Of a stretch of 13,958 nt of DNA, positions 6,875-13,958 are shown piece after piece. Location of the stretch: assembly GCA_029863355.1 (NCBI GenBank), contig JAOTVO010000037.1:1-13958 (forward strand), written 5' to 3'. The notes under the pieces were generated by a model, which ran no database searches, was not told the origin of the DNA, and saw nothing but the letters and a program-made list of their open reading frames with translations. Numbering within the stretch: position 1 is the first letter of the stretch; every line of letters starts with the position of its first letter. Source of the DNA: Candidatus Krumholzibacteriia bacterium. Its GTDB lineage: Bacteria > Krumholzibacteriota > Krumholzibacteria > WVZY01 > JAKEHA01. The position numbers were made by a program, and so were the translations under genes.

Positions 6875-7768
6875 ATGGCAGGTAGGGGCCACAGACTCTT
6901 GTTGGAGCGCGCGCGGGTCGCGCTGTTCGCGTTCCTGCTCGCGGGCTGGGGCGGAGCCGTGCGCGCCGCCGAGCGCCCGGCCATCACGCGCGCGACGGTC
7001 TACGTGGTCAGTGAGGTCGTCACGGGCGATCTCGACTGCACCGACGTCTTCAGCGAAGAGGTCGTGGGCACCGTGGAGAGTGGACTCCCCGCCGTGGTCG
7101 AGGTGCTCTACGAGCTCGTCGGCCCCGACGGCAAGCGCCTGCACCGGGGCCTGCACGCGATCGAGCTCCGCTACGACGTGTGGGACGACGTCTACTCGCT
7201 CGACCGCGGCGACACCGTGCTGACCTTCGACTCCTTCGCGGCGATGGCCGGCGCCGTGGAGCACTTGCGTGGCGTGCCCGTGTTCCCGCTGGGCGACCTC
7301 GATGCGGAGGCCGAGTACGCGGTGGCGTTCGCCATCGCCGTGCATCCGCTGCGCGGGAGCGAGGAGGAGCAGATCGCGGGCTGGGTGGACGAGCAGGTGG
7401 CGGGAAGCTCGAGCCGCAGCTGGCGCGAGCGGTTGCTGAACGTGAACGACCTCATCGCGCGCTTCTTCTCGCACGACACAGGCACGACGTCACAAAGCGA
7501 GTGGCACCGCACCGCCCGCTTCCGGCCGTCCAGCCTGCGCCACGACCGCGGCGAGCGCACGACGGACGGACCGGTGCAGCTCGCAGGCTTCGGTCGCTGG
7601 CGAGGGACATGGATGGGGCCCTCCGCTCATGCACTCGCGCTCGCAATGGTGCAGCCAGAGCGCGCACTCGTGAAATCGCGTCGGACCCCATCCATGCCCC
7701 TCGAGACAGATTCGCGGAGGGCCTCGCCCACGCTCCTCGCTTCTGCGCTCGCAGGAGGCCTGCGATGA
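6875..7768 (+). CDS. DUF4390-family protein with an aberrant C-terminal extension
   Basis: A 297-residue product from ATG 6875, which has GGAG close upstream. Residues 1-32 are a signal peptide (VALFAFLLAGWGGAVRAAE). Residues about 37-222 resemble DUF4390, a periplasmic domain of unknown function encoded beside ntrY/ntrX in many beta-proteobacteria; typical pieces are EVLYELVGPDGKRLHRG, ELRYDVWDDVYSLD, LLNVNDLIARFFS and a closing SEWHRTARFRPSSL. The family normally stops about there. The last 70 or so residues are Arg/Ala/Pro-rich without domain character and are encoded by a palindromic element (7601-7703) plus flank. The stop overlaps the kinase ATG as ATGA. The gene lies between the Omp85 and kinase genes, so a role linking envelope state to the kinase is plausible but unproven. 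Confidence 0.72.
   Translation: MAGRGHRLLLERARVALFAFLLAGWGGAVRAAERPAITRATVYVVSEVVTGDLDCTDVFSEEVVGTVESGLPAVVEVLYELVGPDGKRLHRGLHAIELRYDVWDDVYSLDRGDTVLTFDSFAAMAGAVEHLRGVPVFPLGDLDAEAEYAVAFAIAVHPLRGSEEEQIAGWVDEQVAGSSSRSWRERLLNVNDLIARFFSHDTGTTSQSEWHRTARFRPSSLRHDRGERTTDGPVQLAGFGRWRGTWMGPSAHALALAMVQPERALVKSRRTPSMPLETDSRRASPTLLASALAGGLR
7601..7703. repeat. Imperfect palindromic element (REP/MITE-like) at the 3' end of the DUF4390 gene
   Basis: The arm at 7601-7621 (CGAGGGACATGGATGGGG and 3 more bases) and the reverse complement of 7683-7703 agree at 19 of 21 positions. An inner pair, CGCGCTC on the left and GAGCGCG on the right, could extend the stem. The whole could fold as one long hairpin of about 100 nt. 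No second copy was seen in this window. It could be a mobile palindrome or a processing/attenuation element inside the operon. Confidence 0.55.
7750..7764 (+). promoter_or_regulatory. Hairpin enclosing the kinase ribosome-binding site
   Basis: CGCAGG-AGG-CCTGCG forms a perfect 6-bp stem with a 3-nt loop and ends directly before the ATG at 7765. The Shine-Dalgarno AGGAGG lies half in the stem and half in the loop. Ribosomes finishing the upstream gene at the overlapping ATGA would open it, so kinase translation is probably coupled to DUF4390 translation. Confidence 0.55.
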
Positions 7769-9297
7769 CCATCCGCGCGCGGCTCGTCGTGATGTGCCTG
7801 GTGGTGGCGCTGCTGCCCGCCGTGCCGCTGACGCTCGTCGTGCGCTCGCTGATCGAGAAGAGCTTCGACGTGGGGCTCAACGAGACCATCGAGGACGCGC
7901 TGCGTGCCGGTGTGGACGTGTCGCGCGAGCACGTGAGCGCCGAGCAGGAACGCTTCGCGCAGGACGTGGCGGCGCTCGTGCGCGGGCTCGATCCCGGGCG
8001 CGCCGACTCGTCGACGGCGCTCGACCTCCTGTTGCGCGCGCGCCACGAAGGTGCGTCCGTCCACGGCGTGATCGCCGCGCAAGGGCGAGTCGCGCCCGCC
8101 GCGCATCTCGAGCTCGAGCCCTTCGCCGCCAATGCATGGTTCCAGCGCTTCCAGGAGGGACGCGCGTGGTTGCGCCAGGCACAGGAGCGACCGCTCGGGA
8201 CCGGTCTCGCCTTCTTCGCGGCCGACGACCGCACCATGCTGCTCGCCGCGTGGCAGGGGAGGCTGCTCTTCTATCATCAGCTCGACCCGTTCTTCCTCGA
8301 GCAGTCATCGCGCATGCTGCAGGCGCGGCAGCTCTTCGCCAAGCTGCGCCTCACGCAGGGCGGTCTGGCACGCAGCTTCTTCTACCCGTTCGTCATCATC
8401 TACGGCCTGTGCGTGCTCGTCGCACTGGCCCTCGCGCTCTTCATGGCCGAGCGCCTGGCCGAGCCTGTCCGCCGGCTGGTGGCGGCCACGGGCGCGGTGG
8501 CCGGCGGCGACTGGACGCACCACATCGAGGTGCGGGCGGGTGGCGAGACGGGGCGGCTCGTGCGCGCGTTCAACGCCATGGTCGCGCGCCTGGATGCGCA
8601 GCGGAGCCGGCTGGTGGACGCCGAGCGCATGGCCGCGTGGCGCGACGTGGCGCGCCACCTCGCGCACGAGATCAAGAACCCCCTGCTGCCCATCCGTCTC
8701 ACCGTGGAGGAGCTGCGCGACCAGTACAAAGGCGACGATGATTCCTACTCCCGTCTGCTGGGGGACTCCACGCGCGTCGTGGGCGAGGAGCTCGACCACC
8801 TGCAGGCGCTGGTCAAGGAGTTCTCCACGTTCGCCAAGATGCCCGACCTCGCCCCGCGGGAGGGCTCGCTCGAGGCGCTCGCCCGCGACGTGGCCGCCCT
8901 CTATCCGCAGGTGGCGACCTCGGTGCACTACACCGGCGTGCCGCCGTTTCGCTTCGACGCCGACCAGGTGCGACGCGTGCTCGTGAACCTCTACGACAAC
9001 GCCGTCGCGGTGGGCGCGAAACACGTGAACCTCTCGCTTGCCCGCGACGACGAGCACGCGATCCTCCGCCTCCAGGACGACGGCCCCGGCATCGCGGGCG
9101 ATCACATCGCCAAGCTCTTCGATCCCTACTTCACCACCCGCAAGGAAGGCACCGGCCTCGGGCTGGCCATGGTGAAGAGCATCGTGCTCATGCACGGCGG
9201 CAACGTCACCGCGGCAAACCGTGCCGAGGGTGGCGCCGAATTCGTCATCACCCTTCCCCTGGCGGGACCACCGCCTCGCGAAACCAAGGAGATCTGA
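7765..9297 (+). CDS. NtrY-like membrane sensor histidine kinase
   Basis: A 510-residue two-component sensor. Residues about 5-27 and 205-228 are membrane segments around a periplasmic sensor region of some 175 residues with no recognised domain. HAMP follows (about 229-283, from ERLAEPVRRLVAAT). The dimerisation/phosphoacceptor helix has the H-box RHLAHEIKNPLLPI (H301). The ATPase domain shows the N-box NLYDNA (N412), G1 DDGPGI (438-443), F-box LFDPYFTT and G2 GTGLGLAM (462-469). All catalytic pieces are present. The KNPLLPIRLTVEEL block resembles NtrY. The start overlaps the preceding stop as ATGA, with AGGAGG inside a hairpin. The response regulator gene begins 1 bp after this stop, so the two form a cognate pair. 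Confidence 0.92.
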   Translation: MTIRARLVVMCLVVALLPAVPLTLVVRSLIEKSFDVGLNETIEDALRAGVDVSREHVSAEQERFAQDVAALVRGLDPGRADSSTALDLLLRARHEGASVHGVIAAQGRVAPAAHLELEPFAANAWFQRFQEGRAWLRQAQERPLGTGLAFFAADDRTMLLAAWQGRLLFYHQLDPFFLEQSSRMLQARQLFAKLRLTQGGLARSFFYPFVIIYGLCVLVALALALFMAERLAEPVRRLVAATGAVAGGDWTHHIEVRAGGETGRLVRAFNAMVARLDAQRSRLVDAERMAAWRDVARHLAHEIKNPLLPIRLTVEELRDQYKGDDDSYSRLLGDSTRVVGEELDHLQALVKEFSTFAKMPDLAPREGSLEALARDVAALYPQVATSVHYTGVPPFRFDADQVRRVLVNLYDNAVAVGAKHVNLSLARDDEHAILRLQDDGPGIAGDHIAKLFDPYFTTRKEGTGLGLAMVKSIVLMHGGNVTAANRAEGGAEFVITLPLAGPPPRETKEI

Positions 9298-9298
9298 T

Positions 9299-10756
<1,458 letters not shown>

Positions 10757-10777
10757 CTTCCCCCGGATCCTCGGAAA

Positions 10778-12019
10778 TCAGGGAAAAGCCTTCCCGGCCA
10801 GCGGGCTGGTCCCTGTCGCCGTGGCGTTGCACGGCGGCCGAGCGTTCGACGTAGAGAACGTGAGCCCGTCGCGCCAGGTGAGGCACTTGAGACGCAGCTC
10901 GCGGCGGTGCGCGGGGTGGTTCCCCGAGCGTTCGTTGGAAATGCTCTGGGACATCAGCCAGAAACCTTCGTTGACGCGCAGCACCTCGATGGCGTTGACG
11001 CCGGGGTCCGGGATGTATCCGCGATATGTCCACTGCATGCTTCCCGAGGAGTCCGCCATCAGACTCGGCGATGTCGCGTACTGCGTGATCGTTCTCGGAT
11101 TCTCCGCCGTGGCGTAATCCTCGGGATCACCCCAGTCGCAGAAGAGCAGGTAGTGTGTGCCGCGGTAAGACACGACGTGCGGATTCTCGCTGTGGCCTCC
11201 CGTCGTCTGCGCCCCCACGCCCGTTGCCAGTCGGCGTGTCGCGTCGATGTACCCGGCGCCGCTCCAGCCCTGCAGATCGCTCGAGTACGCGACCGTGACC
11301 ACGCCGAACTGATTGGTGCTCTTCGCCGTGGCGAACAGCACAAACCGGCCGTTGACGGCGTCCCATATCACGAACGGGTCCCGGCACTGATGATTGAACG
11401 AACCGTCCGGCCCACCCCACGTCGTCCAACTCTCGGCGCATTCGTAGACGCAGCCGTCGCCGGGCGTGCCCGGGCAGTTGTTGACGGGGTAGCGCGTCCA
11501 GGCGACGAGATCGGTCGAAGTGGCCAGGCCGATCCTCTGCCTGGCGTCATCGCCACCGCCGCTCTCGACGCCGGTGTAGAACATGTAGTAACGACCCTCG
11601 TGCTCGGTGATGCTCGGCGCCCACAGCCCGCCGGCGTCCCAGCCGCTCGGCTGGGGGCGCAGCGCGACACCGACGTAATCGAATGTCTGGAGGTCGGTTG
11701 AGGTGTAGTGCTCGATCTCGTTCGGTTGTCCGAGACCCTCGTTATGGAAGAACAAGTGGTAGACGCCGCTGGCGTCCACAGCCCACGCGTGGTCGGCGAT
11801 GTCGTCATCTTCGTCGTTGATCCTGGGGAAGTCCTCGTCTCGCGGATTGCCGTCGCCGTCGTCGTCGTCGGCTTTTGACGCAATGAACGTGGGCTCGTTG
11901 CCGGCTCCGCAGCACGACGCCTGGCTCGAGCGCCGCGGCGTATCCTGGCAGCCGACCACGGCGAGCATGAAGAGCGCGGCGATGATCGCCGTTATAGACT
12001 CTCGACCCTTCGATGGCAT
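10778..12019 (-). CDS. Lipoprotein with GH32/GH43-like five-bladed propeller (putative glycoside hydrolase)
   Basis: A 413-residue protein. The N-terminus has hydrophobic ITAIIAALFMLAVVG and lipobox VVGC (C24). Residues about 51-73 are an acidic Asp-rich stretch (DDDDGDG ... NDEDDD). The rest has repeated propeller blades: YHLFFHNEG, HYTSTDLQTFDYVG, GLWAPSITEHEGRYYMFYTG, IGLATSTDLVAWTRY, CRDPFVIWD, FVLFATAK, VAYSSDLQGW and SENPHVVSYRGTHYLLF. RDP (D214) and the Glu of SENP (E278) resemble the acidic catalytic pieces of the GH32/43/62/68 fold; a first Asp could be D76. It would cut or bind a sugar polymer at the cell surface, substrate unknown. It lies 16 bp after the methyltransferase gene on the same strand. 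No good Shine-Dalgarno precedes the ATG at 12019. Confidence 0.75.
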   Translation of the reverse strand: MPSKGRESITAIIAALFMLAVVGCQDTPRRSSQASCCGAGNEPTFIASKADDDDGDGNPRDEDFPRINDEDDDIADHAWAVDASGVYHLFFHNEGLGQPNEIEHYTSTDLQTFDYVGVALRPQPSGWDAGGLWAPSITEHEGRYYMFYTGVESGGGDDARQRIGLATSTDLVAWTRYPVNNCPGTPGDGCVYECAESWTTWGGPDGSFNHQCRDPFVIWDAVNGRFVLFATAKSTNQFGVVTVAYSSDLQGWSGAGYIDATRRLATGVGAQTTGGHSENPHVVSYRGTHYLLFCDWGDPEDYATAENPRTITQYATSPSLMADSSGSMQWTYRGYIPDPGVNAIEVLRVNEGFWLMSQSISNERSGNHPAHRRELRLKCLTWRDGLTFSTSNARPPCNATATGTSPLAGKAFP

Positions 12020-12035
12020 CGACGAACCCGGGACT

Positions 12036-12887
12036 TCACGATTCCTTGCGCAGCACGTAGCAGAGCATATGCCCCGCGGAAGCGGGGGGGAGGAGTGTTC
12101 TCAGAATCCGGCCCATCGGGGTGAAGTCCACGTCACAGCGTTCGCTGTTCCACCGGCCCGCCGCCACGCCGAAGCTCCGGGTGATGCCCTGGTCGTGGAA
12201 CGCGACGAACTCGTCGCGAACCTCCAGACCGGCGCGGGCGATGAAGGCGCGCATCTGGGCCTTGTCGAATTCGTACTCGTAGAAGGACCACCCCTCGCGG
12301 TCGCACGTGAAACGCGGATGCCAGGCTCTGTTCGCCGCGGTGCGGGCGGATCTCAGTGTGCCCCCGCCCACCGGCTTGCCAAACGCGAGCCGCACCCACC
12401 GCCACGACTTGGCGCGCTCGGCCGGGCTGCGCACGGCTCGCATGACGCGGCGCAGGGCTCCGCCGTAGGGGACCGTCACCAGCGCGATGCCGCCGGGGCG
12501 CAGCAGGCGGCGGAACTCGGCCAGCGCCCTCGCCGGCCCGACCTCGCAATGCTCGACCGATCCCAGCGCGACGATCCCACCGTACGATCCGTCTGGAAAC
12601 GGCGTAGCCGCCATGTCACAGGAGACGAACGACGGGCCGGGAATCGCGCTCGCGGCGCGCGCGCACAGCTCGCCGGACCAGTCGATGCCGTCGGAGCGGA
12701 TGCCGTGCTGGTGGAACCACGCGCACCACTGCCCGCTTCCGCACCCCGCCTCCAGCACCGGCTGCCGGTCGCGGAACAGCTCGAGGAAAAGTGGCGCGAG
12801 TTCGTAGCGATCGCACTCGGCAACCTGCTTCTCGAGCGAGCGGGCCAGAAAGCCACGTTCGAATGCCTCCGCCACGTGCCGGCTCAT
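12036..12887 (-). CDS. Class I SAM-dependent methyltransferase (Methyltransf_11 type)
   Basis: A 283-residue cytoplasmic enzyme. SAM-binding motif I is VLEAGCGSGQW (44-54), then the acidic loop DGIDW (66-70), motif III-like CDMAATPFPDGSY (90-102), ALGSVEHCE and LRPGGIALVTVPYGG (129-143). The C-terminal part (about 160-283) has WHPRFTCDREGWSFYEYEF and a final HMLCYVLRKES. The substrate cannot be told; small molecules, lipids or glycans are common for this type. ATG 12887 has no Shine-Dalgarno but has TATAAC ending 4 nt before it, so the mRNA may be leaderless. It heads a two-gene unit with the propeller lipoprotein. Unlike the remnant at 3205-3668, all motifs are intact. Confidence 0.88.
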   Translation of the reverse strand: MSRHVAEAFERGFLARSLEKQVAECDRYELAPLFLELFRDRQPVLEAGCGSGQWCAWFHQHGIRSDGIDWSGELCARAASAIPGPSFVSCDMAATPFPDGSYGGIVALGSVEHCEVGPARALAEFRRLLRPGGIALVTVPYGGALRRVMRAVRSPAERAKSWRWVRLAFGKPVGGGTLRSARTAANRAWHPRFTCDREGWSFYEYEFDKAQMRAFIARAGLEVRDEFVAFHDQGITRSFGVAAGRWNSERCDVDFTPMGRILRTLLPPASAGHMLCYVLRKES

Positions 12888-12891
12888 CGTG

Positions 12892-12902
12892 GTTATACTC
12901 TA
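12892..12902 (-). promoter_or_regulatory. -10-like element abutting the methyltransferase start
   Basis: The minus strand reads TAGAGTATAAC, then CACG, then ATG at 12887. Either TAGAGT or TATAAC can serve as -10, which puts the start of transcription at or within a few bases of the ATG. No convincing -35 was found. Confidence 0.4.
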
Positions 12903-13044
12903 CCGCAGTCGTGGCCGGTTTTCACGAAGCGTGCGGACGATTCACGCCCGCGGGCGACGAGGCAGGGGAGCGCCTCGCGCGGGCATATTCCTAATTCGTT
13001 GTGCCGCATTGTGTTCCGAGGATGGCCGCGCGGTTCTCGCCGAC

Positions 13045-13060
13045 TGGCACGCTTGTTGGT
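13045..13060 (+). promoter_or_regulatory. Near-consensus sigma-54 site upstream of the outer-membrane barrel gene
   Basis: TGGCACGCTTGTTGGT has a perfect -24 block (TGGCACG) and TTG at the right distance, but the -12 GC is GG. Transcription would start near 13070, 20 nt before the ATG at 13090. It is weaker than the site at 5427-5442. An inverted repeat GCGTG-N9-CACGC (12929-12947) lies in the usual enhancer range upstream. Confidence 0.35.
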
Positions 13061-13089
13061 ATGTTCGGGGGCGAGGACGGGGGCGGAAC

Positions 13090-13737
13090 ATGCAGCTATC
13101 GAGAATCGGAACGTATCATTCTTCAAACGCTGACCGCGTGCGGGCGCTGGGTATGCTGCTGGCGGCGGTGTTCCTGCTCGCCACGCCCGCCCGCGCCCAG
13201 GAGGAGGGCCGCGACAAGGGCTTCTACCTGGGCTTGCGCTTTGCGGCGAGCGGGCTCGGCGTGGACGACGACGGCGAGAGCGGTTTTTTTGTCAAGGACG
13301 ACGGCGGGGGCGTGCAGCTCTTCACCGGCTACAGCTTCAACCCCGTCTTCTCGCTGCAGCTCGAGCTCGGCGTGGCCAGCCACGAGACCTCGGTGCAGGC
13401 GATCGACGCCGGCTTCGGCTCGTTCGCCATCCTCGCGCACTACCGCTTCGCGCCGGGCAAGAACTTTCGCCCGTTCATCAAGGGGGGACTGGGCGGCTAC
13501 GGCCTGGTGCTCACGGACAACCAGACCGAAGTGCGCGTCGAGGGCGGCGGAGCGCCCATCGGTGGCGGCTTCGACTTCTTCTTCTCGCGCCACTTCTCGC
13601 TGGGCGTCGACTTCACCTACAACATCATCACCTACAACAAGGTGACGGTGGACCTGGGCGAGGTCACGGCCGGCTTCGACATCGACGAGGACGGCGCGCA
13701 GTCCTCGCTGGGCCTCGCGCTCACCTACTACTTCTGA
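13090..13737 (+). CDS. Small outer-membrane beta-barrel protein
   Basis: A 215-residue protein. Its signal peptide (RVRALGMLLAAVFLLATPARA) ends near residue 36. The mature part alternates hydrophobic and polar residues in strands typical of eight-stranded OMP_b-brl/OmpW-like barrels: FYLGLRFAASGLGV, VQLFTGYSFNPVFSLQLELGV, FAILAHYRFAPGKNFRPFIKGG, GGGFDFFFSRHFSLGVDFTY, and a C-terminal LGLALTYYF ending in Phe, the BAM signal. Acidic DDDGES and DIDEDG loops may bind cations. ATG 13090 follows a G-rich run (GGGGGCGG); a downstream GTG at 13138 would also leave a signal peptide. The specific function is unknown. A possible sigma-54 promoter lies upstream. Confidence 0.8.
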   Translation: MQLSRIGTYHSSNADRVRALGMLLAAVFLLATPARAQEEGRDKGFYLGLRFAASGLGVDDDGESGFFVKDDGGGVQLFTGYSFNPVFSLQLELGVASHETSVQAIDAGFGSFAILAHYRFAPGKNFRPFIKGGLGGYGLVLTDNQTEVRVEGGGAPIGGGFDFFFSRHFSLGVDFTYNIITYNKVTVDLGEVTAGFDIDEDGAQSSLGLALTYYF

Positions 13738-13743
13738 TTTCAT

Positions 13744-13761
13744 CCCCGTTGCACACCGGGG
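13744..13761 (+). terminator. Weak hairpin after the barrel gene
   Basis: CCCCG (13744-13748) and CGGGG (13757-13761) pair around an 8-nt loop, 6 bp past the stop at 13737. The stem is short and no T-run follows, so it is only a possible terminator. Confidence 0.3.
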
Positions 13762-13799
13762 CTCCATGGCGTACCATGGGCTGCGTACAGGAGGGAGTC

Positions 13800-13958
13800 A
13801 TGACCAACACGCAGGGCCTGCCCGTCGGGCCGTCACTCGACTTCGGCTGGAACACCTTCAAGGGGAACGCCGTGTTCCTGGTCGGCGTCTACCTGGCGGC
13901 GATGTTCGTCCCCGCGCTCATCGCCTGGGCGGACGAGGTGCTGGGCGGCCGCTTTGAC
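13800..13958 (+). CDS. Membrane protein, N-terminal part (runs off the window)
   Basis: ATG 13800 follows a perfect AGGAGG at 7-nt spacing (ACAGGAGGGAGTC). The 53 visible residues begin MTNTQGLPVGPSLDFGWNTF, then a hydrophobic segment (AVFLVGVYLAAMFVPALIAW) and a polar turn. The opening 'FGWNTFKGN' followed by a membrane helix is common in multi-pass inner-membrane proteins of the DUF975 kind, but too little is present to assign a family. No stop occurs before the window ends. Confidence 0.7.
   Translation, partial: MTNTQGLPVGPSLDFGWNTFKGNAVFLVGVYLAAMFVPALIAWADEVLGGRFD

Noticed and set aside
10781..10795. GGGAA-AAGCC-TTCCC hairpin between the converging regulator and propeller genes
   Set aside because: Only 5 bp of stem, no T-run, and it lies within the 3' codons of the propeller gene; too weak to call a terminator.
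11991..11996. TATAAC on the minus strand near the start of the propeller lipoprotein gene
   Set aside because: It lies inside the signal-peptide coding region and no start codon follows at leaderless distance; a later start would destroy the lipoprotein signal.
13766..13957. Open frame starting at the ATG in CCATGG at 13766
   Set aside because: Arg-rich product with no motif, no ribosome site; the frame from 13800 has a perfect AGGAGG and a normal membrane-protein N-terminus.

Overview
The window is high-GC DNA from a Gram-negative, diderm bacterium. The envelope evidence is an Omp85-family barrel, a second outer-membrane barrel and two lipoproteins. The C-terminal FlgD-like/type-9-style tail on a secreted dehydrogenase (motif YPNPFNP), the NtrY/NtrX-like pair and the methyltransferase style fit an uncultured FCB-like or 'Candidatus Eisenbacteria'-like lineage. 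That placement is inference; no rRNA or marker gene is present.

Left block (minus strand, 3668 down to 1): a class I methyltransferase broken by an internal deletion, a Cys-rich lipoprotein, the peptidase PepE, then a secreted DUF1223 domain joined in frame to methionine sulfoxide reductase B, and finally the first 15 codons of a probable Ser/Thr protein kinase running off the edge. GC-rich hairpins separate the methyltransferase from the lipoprotein and the lipoprotein from pepE.

Centre (plus strand, 3759 to 10756): a secreted PQQ-dependent sugar dehydrogenase-like protein, apparently on a leaderless mRNA. After a 263-bp gap holding a convincing sigma-54 promoter comes a four-gene operon: single-POTRA Omp85/BamA-like barrel, DUF4390 protein, NtrY-like membrane histidine kinase and NtrX/NtrC-like sigma-54 activator. 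The activator gene lies in the operon behind the sigma-54 promoter, which suggests an autoregulated envelope-stress or envelope-biogenesis circuit. An imperfect palindromic element of about 100 bp sits at the 3' end of the DUF4390 gene and seems to have lengthened its reading frame. A small hairpin holds the kinase ribosome-binding site.

Right block: a minus-strand pair (methyltransferase followed by a GH32/GH43-like five-bladed-propeller lipoprotein, 12887 to 10778), then plus-strand genes for a small outer-membrane barrel (13090-13737, with a near-consensus sigma-54 site upstream) and the start of a membrane protein (from 13800) that runs off the end.

The most interesting points are the DUF1223-MsrB fusion, in which the MsrB lacks its own resolving cysteine; the sigma-54/NtrYX-like/Omp85 operon; and a pattern in which several transcription-unit-leading genes lack a Shine-Dalgarno while most operon-internal genes have strong ones.
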